Below, one piece after another: positions 42,518 through 51,824 of a stretch of 64,000 bases of DNA (the stretch's first letter is position 1; every line of letters starts with the position of its first letter). The notes under the pieces are model-generated. The model was given only the letters and a program-made list of their open reading frames with translations. It was not told the DNA's origin and ran no database searches. Both the position numbers and the translations under genes were made by a program. Origin of the DNA: Clostridia bacterium (lineage in GTDB: Bacteria; Bacillota; Clostridia; Christensenellales; Aristaeellaceae); the NCBI GenBank assembly GCA_017541205.1, contig JAFXZO010000023.1:1-64000 (forward strand), written 5' to 3'.

Positions 42518-45169
42518 TCAGGCGGTAGGGCCGGGAGCTGCTTCCGGCTGCTCGGGCATGAATTCCATGATTTCGGCATCCTCGTCCTCCCCGGCGGACG
42601 CCGGAGCGCCGCAGGCGAGGGCCTGCAGGACGGCGCTGTACTGCCGCATCATTTCGGTATGCTCCGCATGCAGGGCCTGGACGTCTTCCCGGGCGGCGGC
42701 GGCCTCCATGCGGGCGGCGATCCCGGAAAGCGAGGACGCGCCGATCATCCGGGAGGAGCTCTTCAGGGAATGGACGAAAATGCCGTAATTCTTCCAATCC
42801 CCGCTGTCAAAATAGGATTGCAGCAGGGCCCCTTTCTCCTTGGCGGCATGGGAATAATCGCTCAGAAGCGATTGATAGAGCACCGCGTCGTTTTGGCAGT
42901 ATTGGAGGCCGACCGCGGGATCGATGCCCGCTTCGCGCAAGCCGGCGAACGCTTCCTCCGCCAGCGGGCCGCGCGCCTCTTCCCCGCCCGGAAAAGCGTA
43001 TTTGCTGAGCAGGAGCTTTTCCTTGGGCAGATACGCGATCAGCATTTTTTCCAGCGCGCCGCTGTCGATGGGCTTGGACAGGTAATCCGAGAAGCCCACG
43101 GCCAGATACCGTTCCTTCGCCCCGCTGATGGCGTCGGCGGTCAGGCAGATGATGGGCGTATGCAGATTCGGGCTCCTCTCCATTTCCTTGATGCGCCGCA
43201 TGGCTTCCGTGCCGTCCATGCCGGGCATGCGCTGGTCCATCAGGATCAGATCGTACGGGGTGCTTTGCGCAAGGTCGATCGCTTCCTGGCCGCTTAAGGC
43301 GGTATCGATCCTGACGCCCGTATTTTTGAGCAGGCTCTTGGCCACGGTCAGGTTCATCTGCGTATCGTCCACGATCAGGACGCGGGCGCCCGGCGCGCGG
43401 AAGGATTCTTCATAGGCTTTGATTTCCTTCAGGCCCTTTTCGTACTGCTCGCGGAAATTGCCCACGGGCTCCGGGGAATTGACCTTCTGGCGCAGGTAAA
43501 CGATAAAATCCGATCCGACGCCGTAGGTGCTCTTCACCTCGATGCGGCCGCCCATCATATTGAGCAGCCGGTAGGTAATGGCAAGGCCCAGGCCGCTGCC
43601 CTCCACCGTGCTGTTCTGGGTCAGATCCAGGCGCTCGAATTTGGAAAACAGCTTGTCGGCGTCCTCCTGCCGGATGCCGATGCCCGTATCCCGGACGGAG
43701 ATCCTGAGCGCGATCGTCCCTGCTTCCTCGGGCGCGTCCCCGTCCCTGCTGACGGCGAGGGTCACGCAGCCCCGCTTGGTGTATTTGACCGCGTTGCTCA
43801 GCAGATTGGTGATCACCTGGCGCACGCGCGGCCCGTCGCCATAGAGGCTGTCGGGCAGGGTGTCGTCCAGGTCCAGGCTGAAATCCAGGCGCTTATCCCT
43901 GGCCCTGAGAGCGGTCATGTTGATGACGTCGTTGAGTACGCCGCTCAGCCTGTAATCGCCTTCCACGATGGTCAGCTTGTTCGCCTCGATCTTGGAAAAA
44001 TCCAGGATATCGTTGATAAGCGAAAGCAGGTTGTTGCCCGCGTTTTCCAGATTGCCCGCGTATACGCTGATATCGGAGAACACCGAGCGAATCTCCTCCC
44101 GGTCCTGCGGCAGCGAATCCCGGGCATGGACGCTTTCCCGCAGGATCATTTCGTTCATGCCGAGCACCGCGTTGATCGGCGTCCTGATTTCATGGGACAT
44201 GTTGGCAAGGAAATCGCTCTTGGCGGCGTTGGAGCTTTCGGCGATGGACTTTTCCCGGCGCAGCTCGTCGCTTTCCGCCGCCCGGTTGCCAAAGCTCACG
44301 ATCATGATGATGGCGGCGGAGAAGGACACCAGGATCATGGAGAATATGAACAGCGTGACCGCGATGATGGAATAGGGATCGGGGTCCGTATCCACGGCGA
44401 AGGAGGCGCTGAGCACGTTGCGCATCCAAATGCCGATCAGGTAGCCGCCGACGCAGCATACCAGCACGATGCCGATATAGATCGGCTTGATGACCGCCTG
44501 GAAATGCCCGACCGCGCCTTTGATGCTGATTTTGCCTTCCCGGTAGACCTTCGAGATCGCCCAGGGCAGCGCCAGGCAGGGCAGGAACACCAAAATGCTC
44601 GCGTACGTGTAAGGATTCAGCCACACGCTGGGCCAATCAAAGCAGGAAGAGGTCCACATCGTGTATTCCAGGGTCGAAAAGATGAGCAGCACGAAGGCGA
44701 TATACGGCTTTTCCGAGCCCTTTTTCCGGTTTTTCAGGTAGCAGAGGATGCCGTGCAGACTCAGGCAGGAGATGGCCGTACACCAAAAGCTCTGCCAGAT
44801 GTTGTTGAAAAGGCCGCCGTAGGGCAGATACAGCGTGAACTGGAAAACGTTCAGCGGGATGGGCAGCAGGCAAAGTGGAGAAAAGAACTTTTCCTTCCTT
44901 TCCAGGCCCCGCATGATCAAAAGGAACACCAGCGGCACATAGCACAGGTTCCACCCGAAATACGCAAACAGAGAGGAGATGTTCGGGGTTTCGTTCATCA
45001 GCAGATCGTAAGCGCCCCAATAGTAGTTGCTCAGCAGATTGCCCAGCTCGAAAATGATGGCGTACACCCAGGCGCGCCGCGGCCTGTTGACGTGCCTGAA
45101 CATGCAGGTCATCAGGCCGACCACGTTGATGACGATGGTGTACAGATCCAAAAACTGCTCCAGCGACAT
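42518..45169 (-). CDS. Membrane-bound hybrid histidine kinase (7-8 TM, HK, receiver, Hpt)
   Basis: 883 residues. Seven or eight membrane helices fill residues about 8-295 with no large outer domain, then a short coiled linker. HisKA box NMSHEIRTPINAVLGM has H326; the ATP-binding domain shows NLLSNAVKYT, DTGIGI and GSGLGLAI. A receiver domain (about 600-725) has the phospho-Asp in DLILMDQRMPGMDG, and an Hpt domain (about 765-855) has HSLKSSSRMIGA. The final ~25 residues are acidic. All phosphorelay residues are present, but no separate output regulator is adjacent. AAAGGAGGAG precedes the ATG. It sits inside the TIGR03960-DUF2344-rng cluster. Confidence 0.92.
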   Translation of the reverse strand: MSLEQFLDLYTIVINVVGLMTCMFRHVNRPRRAWVYAIIFELGNLLSNYYWGAYDLLMNETPNISSLFAYFGWNLCYVPLVFLLIMRGLERKEKFFSPLCLLPIPLNVFQFTLYLPYGGLFNNIWQSFWCTAISCLSLHGILCYLKNRKKGSEKPYIAFVLLIFSTLEYTMWTSSCFDWPSVWLNPYTYASILVFLPCLALPWAISKVYREGKISIKGAVGHFQAVIKPIYIGIVLVCCVGGYLIGIWMRNVLSASFAVDTDPDPYSIIAVTLFIFSMILVSFSAAIIMIVSFGNRAAESDELRREKSIAESSNAAKSDFLANMSHEIRTPINAVLGMNEMILRESVHARDSLPQDREEIRSVFSDISVYAGNLENAGNNLLSLINDILDFSKIEANKLTIVEGDYRLSGVLNDVINMTALRARDKRLDFSLDLDDTLPDSLYGDGPRVRQVITNLLSNAVKYTKRGCVTLAVSRDGDAPEEAGTIALRISVRDTGIGIRQEDADKLFSKFERLDLTQNSTVEGSGLGLAITYRLLNMMGGRIEVKSTYGVGSDFIVYLRQKVNSPEPVGNFREQYEKGLKEIKAYEESFRAPGARVLIVDDTQMNLTVAKSLLKNTGVRIDTALSGQEAIDLAQSTPYDLILMDQRMPGMDGTEAMRRIKEMERSPNLHTPIICLTADAISGAKERYLAVGFSDYLSKPIDSGALEKMLIAYLPKEKLLLSKYAFPGGEEARGPLAEEAFAGLREAGIDPAVGLQYCQNDAVLYQSLLSDYSHAAKEKGALLQSYFDSGDWKNYGIFVHSLKSSSRMIGASSLSGIAARMEAAAAREDVQALHAEHTEMMRQYSAVLQALACGAPASAGEDEDAEIMEFMPEQPEAAPGPTA

Positions 45170-45202
45170 AGCGGCTCCTCCTTTTCTGTTGACGGGAAAC
45201 GC

Positions 45203-47104
45203 TTAATCTGCCAGCAGGGCGGAGCGCTCAGGCTGATCCTTGAGCGGAGGGTTTTCCACAAACGAGCATACGCCCCAGCCTTGCAGGCCGCAGCCGTTGC
45301 AGCCGTGGCGGCAGTCGCGGGTGGTTTCGGTGCGCAGGGCTTTTTCGTTTTCGCGCCTCAAGTACGCCATGCTGACGCCCGCATCAACGAATTGCCAGGG
45401 CAGCAATTCGTCGTAGGGACGCTCGCGGTGGGCGTAGAAGGCGGGGTCGAGATGGCAGTCCTGGAACGCGGCCATCCACTGGTCGAACTGGAAATGCTCA
45501 TACCAGCTGTCCAGCCGGCAGCCCCGCTTCCACGCGCGATAGATCACCTCGCCTATGCGCCTATCGCCCCGGGACACGCACGCCTCCAGCATGGACAATT
45601 CGCTTTCGTGCCAGTTGAAATGCACGTTTTTGAGTTTCAGGTACTGCCGCAGCTTTTCCTGCTTTTCATGCACCAGGGGGATGGGGTCCTGCGCGGCCCA
45701 CTGGAAGGGCGTGAAGGGCTTGGGCACGAACACCGACGCGGAGACCGTCACCTTGACGCCGTTCTTGCTGCGCTTTTCCTTGGGCAGAGCATAATAGCAG
45801 TCCACCACCGTTTTGGCCAGATGCCCGATACCGGCAAGGTCCTCGTCCGTTTCCGTGGGCAGGCCCATCATGAAATACAGCTTGACGCTGCTCCAGCCGC
45901 ACTCGAACGCGTCGGTCACCGAGCGCTTGAGGTCCTCCTCGGTGACGCCCTTGTTGATGACGTCGCGCAGGCGCTGGGTGCCCGCCTCCGGCGCGATGGT
46001 GAGGCCGGATTTTTTCACCTGCTGGCTGGCGATCAGGGAATCCTTGACGATGTTATCGATGCGCATGCTGGGCAGGGAAACGCCAACGCGCTTGTCCATA
46101 TACCGCGCCATCAGGGCGGTGATCAGCTGGGGCAGGCAGGTATAATCGCCGGCGGAGAGGGAGGAAAGGCTCATTTCCTCGTAGCCCGTGGACTGCTGCA
46201 ATTGATCCGCGAGGTACAGCAGCCTCTGCATGCTCCTTTCGCGCACGGGCCTGTACAGCATGCCCGCCTGGCAGAAGCGGCAGCCCCGGGTGCAGCCCCG
46301 CATGATCTCCAGCACCATCCTGTCATGCACGATTTCCGTATACGGCACGGGGATGGATTCGGGATAGACCGCGGCGCTCAGGTCCTTGACCACCCGCTTT
46401 CTGACGACGGCAGGCGCGGCGGGATCGTTGGGCGAAAAGGAGCGCAATGTGCCGTCCTTGTTGTATTCCACGGTATACAGCGCGGGGACGTATACGCCCT
46501 CCAGCCTGGCAAGGTTCCTCAAAATGTCCAGGCGGGGCAGGCCCTGCGCCCTTCCGTCCCTTATCACGTCGATCAATTCGTGCATCACGTCCTCGCCGTC
46601 GCCGATCATGAACGCGTCGATGAAGGGGGCCAGGGGCTCCGGGTTAAAGGCGCAGGGCCCGCCCGCGACCACGATGGGGTCGCTTTCCCCCCTGTCTTTT
46701 CCAAAGAGCGGGATGCGGCCCAGATCCAACATTTCCAGGATGTTGGTATAGCTCATTTCGTATTGCAGGGTAAAGCCCACGATATCGAAATGATTCAGCG
46801 CCGCGCGGCTTTCCAGCGAGAAGAGCGGCACGCCCTCCAAGCGCATCAGGTCCGCCATGTCGGCGTCCGGCATGAAGACGCGCTCGCACAGCGCGTCCTG
46901 ACGCTGGTTGATCAGATAGTACAGGATCTTCATGCCCAGATGGCTCATGCCGATCTCATACGTATCGGCAAAGCAGAAGCCGAAGGTGCATTTCACCTGC
47001 TTCCAATCCTTCCTGACCGCGTTCATTTCCCCGCCGGTGTACCGGGCCGGGCGCTGTACCTTTTCCAGAAGCCTTTCCAGCTTCGCGATTTCCGTTTCGT
47101 TCAA
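45203..47104 (-). CDS. TIGR03960 family B12-binding/radical SAM protein
   Basis: 633 residues from a TTG start at 47104, chosen because AGGAGG lies 7 bases upstream and the promoter lies beyond it; an ATG 16 codons earlier overlaps the -10 region. An N-terminal cobalamin-binding-like fold (about 40-180), the radical SAM motif CTRGCRFCQAG (about 265-275), VSLPSMRIDN and IAPEAGTQRLRDVINKGV follow. A Cys-rich end (CRHGCNGCGLQGWGVC) may hold another cluster. The family is conserved in Firmicutes next to DUF2344 and rng; the substrate is unknown, with RNA or ribosomal protein modification suspected from context. Confidence 0.9.
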   Translation of the reverse strand: MNETEIAKLERLLEKVQRPARYTGGEMNAVRKDWKQVKCTFGFCFADTYEIGMSHLGMKILYYLINQRQDALCERVFMPDADMADLMRLEGVPLFSLESRAALNHFDIVGFTLQYEMSYTNILEMLDLGRIPLFGKDRGESDPIVVAGGPCAFNPEPLAPFIDAFMIGDGEDVMHELIDVIRDGRAQGLPRLDILRNLARLEGVYVPALYTVEYNKDGTLRSFSPNDPAAPAVVRKRVVKDLSAAVYPESIPVPYTEIVHDRMVLEIMRGCTRGCRFCQAGMLYRPVRERSMQRLLYLADQLQQSTGYEEMSLSSLSAGDYTCLPQLITALMARYMDKRVGVSLPSMRIDNIVKDSLIASQQVKKSGLTIAPEAGTQRLRDVINKGVTEEDLKRSVTDAFECGWSSVKLYFMMGLPTETDEDLAGIGHLAKTVVDCYYALPKEKRSKNGVKVTVSASVFVPKPFTPFQWAAQDPIPLVHEKQEKLRQYLKLKNVHFNWHESELSMLEACVSRGDRRIGEVIYRAWKRGCRLDSWYEHFQFDQWMAAFQDCHLDPAFYAHRERPYDELLPWQFVDAGVSMAYLRRENEKALRTETTRDCRHGCNGCGLQGWGVCSFVENPPLKDQPERSALLAD

Positions 47105-47142
47105 AGGGATACCTCCTGAATGACCATATAAAACCAATATAT

Positions 47143-47171
47143 ATTGTAGCATTTTTCATCGCGTTTGTCCA
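47143..47171 (-). promoter_or_regulatory. Promoter of the TIGR03960 gene and probably the long minus-strand run
   Basis: Minus strand TGGACA (47171-47166), 17-base spacer, TACAAT (47148-47143) preceded by TGC (extended -10), about 40 bases before the TTG start. Confidence 0.75.
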
Positions 47172-47275
47172 TGAAAGATCGAAAGAAAATGACGCGCGCG
47201 CTTCTTTTTTTCGCGGAGATGTTGTATGATGCCGCTGTGGATCGTCTATACAGGTGAAAGGGGGGAAGCGAGGAG

Positions 47276-47800
47276 ATGGATACGGTGAAGGACCCAAGCC
47301 GTACGCCGGAGGAAAAAATCACCCGCCTGGTGGAAATCTATCAGCTGCCGCTGCTGCGGCTGTGCTTCGCCTACCTTCATGACAGACACCTGGCCGAGGA
47401 CGCGGTGCAGGAAACGTTTTTGAAGGCGTACCGCGGAATGGACGCGTTTCGCGGGGAAGCGAGCGAAAAAACATGGCTGAGCCGCATCGCGGTCAACCAA
47501 TGCAGAGATTTGAAAAAGAGCGGCTGGTTCCGCCATACGGACCGGCGGGTGACCTTGGACATGCTGCCGCAGCCGGCGGACAGGCCCTCGGAAAAGGACG
47601 ACGCGCTGACCCTGGCGGTCATGGCGCTGCCCGTCCGGCTTCGGGAAACGGTGCTGCTCTATTACTTTCAGGATATGACGACCGTCGAGATCGCGCAGAC
47701 GCTGCGCGTGTCCCAGCAGGCGGTTTCCAGCCGCCTGATGCGGGCGAGAAAGCGTCTGCGCGCCGCGCTGGAGGGAAAGGGTGAAGAAGATGGACGATAA
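47276..47800 (+). CDS. ECF-type RNA polymerase sigma factor
   Basis: 174 residues. Sigma region 2 covers about 25-95 (YLHDRHLAEDAVQETFLKAYRGMDAFRGEASEKTW) and region 4 about 115-165, with the helix-turn-helix TTVEIAQTLRVSQQAVSSRLMRARKRLR. There is no region 1 or 3. Start ATG 47276 after AAGCGAGGAG. The 3' end overlaps the following gene by 20 bases, the standard arrangement of a sigma factor with its membrane-bound inhibitor. Upstream TATGAT (47230-47235) is a possible -10, with a weak -35. Confidence 0.93.
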   Translation: MDTVKDPSRTPEEKITRLVEIYQLPLLRLCFAYLHDRHLAEDAVQETFLKAYRGMDAFRGEASEKTWLSRIAVNQCRDLKKSGWFRHTDRRVTLDMLPQPADRPSEKDDALTLAVMALPVRLRETVLLYYFQDMTTVEIAQTLRVSQQAVSSRLMRARKRLRAALEGKGEEDGR

Positions 47801-49589
47801 AAGAAAAGCGCAGGAAGCGCTGAACCGTTCGCTTTCGGGCCTTCGGGAAAACCCGTTCCTCGCCCGGCGGATCATCGCGGAAGCGAAAGGAGAAACAAAA
47901 ATGAAACGGCATATTTCCAAATCTATGATCCTGGCTTTGGTTTTATCGCTGGCCCTGGCCGGAACGGCCTACGCGGCGATCACCTACACGGTGCCCGAGT
48001 TTTTCGGGCGCTATTACGGAAAATCGATGGGCGACTGGCTGCGCGGCGGCAGGGCGGCGCAGATCGGCGAAAGCGTCACCGTGGGCGGCGTGGTGGTCAG
48101 CCTGGACGAGGTGGTGTACCGCGACAGCGGCTTATACGGCGTCGGCACGGTGCGGGCGGCGGATGAAAAAGACGTCCTGATCTCCCTGGAAGCGGTGGGC
48201 AACGCGGAATACGAGCCCGCGCCCGTCCGCGAATTGTTCCAAAAAGCCGCGGAAAACGGCGGAAGGCTGCTCATGGCGGAGGCGATGCCCGCCGCCATCG
48301 GCGTGGACGGCGGCGCGATGCTGACGCCCGGCTGCATCGGGTACTACGACGTGCTTGGCGAGGACGGCGCCCTCACCTTCTCCTTCGAGGTGGAGGATCG
48401 GTTTTCCCTGGAGGATGGGGAACAGTACGCGCTGAACATGGATATCCGCGTAAACGAGGTCGATCAGAACGGCGCAGCGCATCCTGTGGATCAAACGGAG
48501 TGGACGGTCGCCTTTACGCCCGTCAGGATGGAAACCACGAAGGAGCCGGAAACGGATGCCGCCCCGCTCCGGATCGCCGCGGGCGAATGGGAGATCGTGA
48601 CGCCGGAAGATTATCAGCGGGACGGCACGCTGCCCGTTTACAGGGCGGAAGCAATGGATTTTACCAAAAAGATAGACCCTGCATGGTTCAACCAGAGCGG
48701 CGTCGCGGAAAAGATGGGGAATACCGGCGTGCGCTTTACGGACTGCGCGGAGCTTATCTGGAGCCGGGAAGGCGTCTGGTATAAAGAATACACGGAAGAG
48801 ATGTTCGATTACAACGCCAAGGAGCGGGAAAACGGCAATCCGGATACCGCGCCCATGATGGGGCCCGTGCCCGCCCTCTCCAACGGGATCATGGACATCG
48901 CGTCCAACGCGTTTGCCGGCGTGGGCGATATCGGCCGGGGCGCTGCGCTGGAAAAGACGCGGCTCACCCATATTTCCTTGGAGGAAGCGAAGGAAACGCT
49001 GGAAGCGCTGCTGGAAAAGCTGGGCCTTTCCGGCGGGGGCTTGGCATGCGGATACGCGCTGGATATGAGCGTGGAGAGGATCAAGGCTTTGGGCGAAGAA
49101 TACAACCGCTTCTGGTTCGAGGGCGGAGGCTATACCAACAACCCGCGCCTGGATTACGGCAAAGCGGCGGCGGCGGACGAAGGGTATTTCCTGTTCTATT
49201 CGCCGGGCGGGCTGCGCAACGTTTCCGGCGGGCGGTACCAGGTGTTCGCGTACGTGACCGCGGACGGCGTCCGGGCCCTGAACCTGCGCAGCGATTTCGC
49301 CCGGGGCGAAAAGCTCTATACGCCGGATCAGCTCATCTCTCCCGAAGAAGCCGTTAAAAAGCTGGCGGAGGAAGCCGCGAAATCCCGCTACACCGAAATG
49401 GAGGGGATCGCCGTCCGGCGCGTCGCGCTCGGCTATACCGCCGCCCGCGCGCAGAACCCGGAGGACGGCATGGTGTTCGTGCCCATGTGGCAGATCGCCT
49501 ATCAGGACGCGGAGGGCGAAAACCAGGGCTATCTGCTCTATGCCGAGGTCAGCGCCGTGGACGGCGCGCTGTTGGACGCGTCGTTCTGA
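47781..49589 (+). CDS. Probable anti-sigma factor / single-pass membrane protein with large outer domain
   Basis: 602 residues from GTG 47781, or 599 from ATG 47790; GAGGGAAAGG suits the ATG better. The short cytoplasmic N-terminus (about 1-42, RKAQEALNRSLSGLRENPFLARRI) could hold the sigma-binding helix. One membrane segment (about 45-67) follows, then a large extracytoplasmic region. Residues about 68-245 look like a beta domain of DUF4179 type (TVPEFFGRYYGKS, IGESVTVGGVVVSLDEVVY). The C-terminal part has PepSY-like elements (SPEEAVKKLAEEAAK). No zinc-binding HxxxCxxC anti-sigma motif is seen, so the assignment rests on operon position and topology. Confidence 0.7.
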   Translation: MKKMDDKRKAQEALNRSLSGLRENPFLARRIIAEAKGETKMKRHISKSMILALVLSLALAGTAYAAITYTVPEFFGRYYGKSMGDWLRGGRAAQIGESVTVGGVVVSLDEVVYRDSGLYGVGTVRAADEKDVLISLEAVGNAEYEPAPVRELFQKAAENGGRLLMAEAMPAAIGVDGGAMLTPGCIGYYDVLGEDGALTFSFEVEDRFSLEDGEQYALNMDIRVNEVDQNGAAHPVDQTEWTVAFTPVRMETTKEPETDAAPLRIAAGEWEIVTPEDYQRDGTLPVYRAEAMDFTKKIDPAWFNQSGVAEKMGNTGVRFTDCAELIWSREGVWYKEYTEEMFDYNAKERENGNPDTAPMMGPVPALSNGIMDIASNAFAGVGDIGRGAALEKTRLTHISLEEAKETLEALLEKLGLSGGGLACGYALDMSVERIKALGEEYNRFWFEGGGYTNNPRLDYGKAAAADEGYFLFYSPGGLRNVSGGRYQVFAYVTADGVRALNLRSDFARGEKLYTPDQLISPEEAVKKLAEEAAKSRYTEMEGIAVRRVALGYTAARAQNPEDGMVFVPMWQIAYQDAEGENQGYLLYAEVSAVDGALLDASF

Positions 49590-49594
49590 CAGAA

Positions 49595-49641
49595 TACCAA
49601 AAACAAAAAAATGGGTCCCGGGCGGTTTCCCGTCCGGGACC
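49595..49641 (-). terminator. Terminator of yitT
   Basis: GGTCCCGG/CCGGGACC stem (49614-49621 and 49634-49641) with a 12-base loop. On the minus strand it is followed by CATTTTTTTGTTTTTGG, ideal for the gene ending at 49651; the A-rich side faces the plus-strand anti-sigma gene. Confidence 0.8.
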
Positions 49642-49650
49642 GTCGCGGCG

Positions 49651-50517
49651 CTATTCGCCGCCCAATTCTTCAAAGCCTTCGCCCAGGGTTTCGTGCGTGT
49701 CGGCGATGAACATGAAGGCTTTTGGGTCCTCCTGCCGCACGATCTTTTTGAGGGGATAGACCTCCCGCTGGCTGATGACGCTCAGGAGCACCGTGCGGCG
49801 CTGGCCGCTGTACGCGCCGACGCCGGAGAGCATGGTGACGCCGCGCTCCAATTCCTCCATGATGCGGCGGGATACCTCCTCCGCCCTGCCGGTGATGATG
49901 AAGCACGCCTTCGCCGAGCCGAAGCCGGCCAGCGCCAGGTCGATCACCTTGGCGCTGACGAAAATGCAGATCAGGGCGTACAGGGCGGCGCGGGCGCTCA
50001 TGGTGAAGGCGGCGCAGAGGATCACCGCGCAGTCCAGCATAAACAGGAACGCGCCGACCGTGACCACGGGAAAGCGGTGGTGCACCATCCGGGCCACCAT
50101 ATCGGAGCCGCCGGTGGTGGCCCCGCCGCGCAGGATCAGCCCCAGGCCCAGCCCAAGCGCCAGCGCGCCGTACACCGTGCCAAGCAGCAGATCGTCAGTC
50201 AGCGGCGGCAGGGGGAGCAGATCGATGAACGCGGAAAAAAGGATCGTGGCAAGGAGCGACCGGAACACGAATACCCGTCCCATGGCCTTCCAGCCGATCA
50301 GGAACAGCGGAAGGTTCAGCAGCATGCTGGTGACGCCGACGGGCCAGCCGAACAGATAATTGAAGATCGTCGCGATGCCCGTCAGGCCGCCGGGGGCGAT
50401 GTTGTTGGGCACCAGGAACAGCGGGTACGCCGCGGCGCCGATCAGGCAGCCCAGAAAGATTTCCAGGTACGCGGTCACTTTCTCGTTTTTCAGGTATTTG
50501 GGCAGGGAACCGGTCAC
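49651..50517 (-). CDS. YitT-family membrane protein (DUF161 + DUF2179)
   Basis: 288 residues from a GTG start at 50517, with AGAGGGGGATGC upstream. Five or six membrane helices occupy about 15-200, with PNNIAPGGLTGIATI and ILRGGATTGGSDMVA as the family signatures. A C-terminal soluble DUF2179 domain (about 205-288, ACFIITGRAEEVSRRIMEELERGVTML) follows. The family is very common in Firmicutes, often in several copies; transport is assumed but the substrate is unknown. Monocistronic, convergent with the anti-sigma gene. Confidence 0.9.
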   Translation of the reverse strand: MTGSLPKYLKNEKVTAYLEIFLGCLIGAAAYPLFLVPNNIAPGGLTGIATIFNYLFGWPVGVTSMLLNLPLFLIGWKAMGRVFVFRSLLATILFSAFIDLLPLPPLTDDLLLGTVYGALALGLGLGLILRGGATTGGSDMVARMVHHRFPVVTVGAFLFMLDCAVILCAAFTMSARAALYALICIFVSAKVIDLALAGFGSAKACFIITGRAEEVSRRIMEELERGVTMLSGVGAYSGQRRTVLLSVISQREVYPLKKIVRQEDPKAFMFIADTHETLGEGFEELGGE

Positions 50518-50601
50518 GGATGCATCCCCCTCTTATCAAAATACCGGCGGCAAAGTATTCTTCCCTTTCGCCGCCTTTTTCTTTCCTTTTGCGGAAAGAT
50601 G

Positions 50602-50610
50602 TGCTATAAT
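50602..50610 (+). promoter_or_regulatory. Extended -10 promoter of the DUF4317 gene
   Basis: TGCTATAAT, 52 bases upstream of the ATG at 50662. No good -35 hexamer is present at 16-18 bases, consistent with an extended -10 promoter. Confidence 0.55.
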
Positions 50611-50661
50611 CCCTTGCTGATGGCCCGCGCGGCCAAATCTGTATCAGCAAAGAGGAACCGT

Positions 50662-51792
50662 ATGAACAGGAAAGACATTGCGCAAATCAGGCGGCGTCTG
50701 CACCCCGAGCACAGCGGCATCACCTGCATCCGCGGCTGCTATGTGAACGGCCAGGGCGAAGTGATTTCGTCCTTTTCGCGGCCGCTTATCAATATGCCCC
50801 GGGAGGAGGCCGAAAAATACCTGGCCCTCTTCAAACGCACCCTGTCCGGCACGCAGGGGCAGAATCTGATCGACATCGCGTTTTCCCCGGAGGAGATCCT
50901 CCGTTCGCCGGAGCATCAGCTCCTCACCGCCCTCAAGGACACCGCCCTCAAGGACGATGAAATCGTGGAAGCGTTTTTTCAGCGGGTGATTTCCTGCGTG
51001 ACGATGGAGGAGCATTATCTGATCCTGCTGATGCACGACGGCTGCGACCTGCCCCGGCGCGGAAAGGACGAAGACGAAGGTCCTTCGGAATATTCGGACG
51101 GGGTATTCCATTACGTGCTGTGCAGCGTGTGCCCGGTGAAGCTGAACAAGCCCTGTCTCAGCTACGACGCCGGACGCAATGATTTTTGCAGCAGGGAAGC
51201 GGACTGGGTGGTTTGCCCGCCGGAAATGGGCTTTATGTTCCCCGCGTTTGAGGAGCGGGCGGCGAATATCTATCAGGCCCTGTATTACACCCGCGATACG
51301 GCCGACGCCCACGAAAGCTTTGTGGACACCGTTTTCCACGCAGATCCGCCCCTCCCCGCCGCCGTGCAGAAGGAGACCTTCCAGCAGGTGCTGCAATACG
51401 CGCTGCAGGATGAATGCAGCTATGAGGTCATGCAGGCGGTGCATGACCAGGTGATGGAAAAAATGGAGGAGCAGAAGGCCGATAAGCGCGCGGAGCCCCT
51501 GAAGCTAAGCAAGTACGACGTGACGGACGCGCTGGCCGGATGCGGCGTTTCCGCGGCGCGGATGGAAGCGTTCCACGATTCCTTCGATCAGGCGTTCGGC
51601 GATCAGGCGCGTCTGGACGCCGTGAACATCGTCAGCCCCAAGCAGTTTGAACTGCGCACCCCCGCCGTGGTGGTCAAGGTGAACCCCGGCCGCAGCGATC
51701 TGGTGGAGACCCGCCTGATCGACGGCCACCCCTATATCCTGATCCGCGCCGACGAGGGCGTGGAGGTGAACGGCGTCAGCGTTAATATCTGA
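50662..51792 (+). CDS. DUF4317 family protein
   Basis: 376 residues from the ATG at 50662 (AGAGGAA, 6 bases upstream). The family start NRKDIAQIRRRLHPEHSGITCIRGCYVNGQGEV is followed by FKRTLSGTQGQNLIDIAF and a central Cys-bearing HYVLCSVCPVKLNKPCLSYD. No membrane helix or signal peptide. Found mainly in Clostridia, with no known function. The C-terminal part (PAVVVKVNPGRSDLVETRLIDGHPYILI) is a small beta region that could bind a ligand. Monocistronic. Confidence 0.85.
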   Translation: MNRKDIAQIRRRLHPEHSGITCIRGCYVNGQGEVISSFSRPLINMPREEAEKYLALFKRTLSGTQGQNLIDIAFSPEEILRSPEHQLLTALKDTALKDDEIVEAFFQRVISCVTMEEHYLILLMHDGCDLPRRGKDEDEGPSEYSDGVFHYVLCSVCPVKLNKPCLSYDAGRNDFCSREADWVVCPPEMGFMFPAFEERAANIYQALYYTRDTADAHESFVDTVFHADPPLPAAVQKETFQQVLQYALQDECSYEVMQAVHDQVMEKMEEQKADKRAEPLKLSKYDVTDALAGCGVSAARMEAFHDSFDQAFGDQARLDAVNIVSPKQFELRTPAVVVKVNPGRSDLVETRLIDGHPYILIRADEGVEVNGVSVNI

Positions 51793-51824
51793 TCCCGGCA
51801 TGCCATGCCCTGTGATGAGCGCTG

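Noticed and set aside
47143..47260. Autoregulatory ECF-type promoter before the sigma gene
   Set aside because: Only a lone TATGAT is visible; no GAAC-type -35 motif could be recognised, so it is not listed as a feature.
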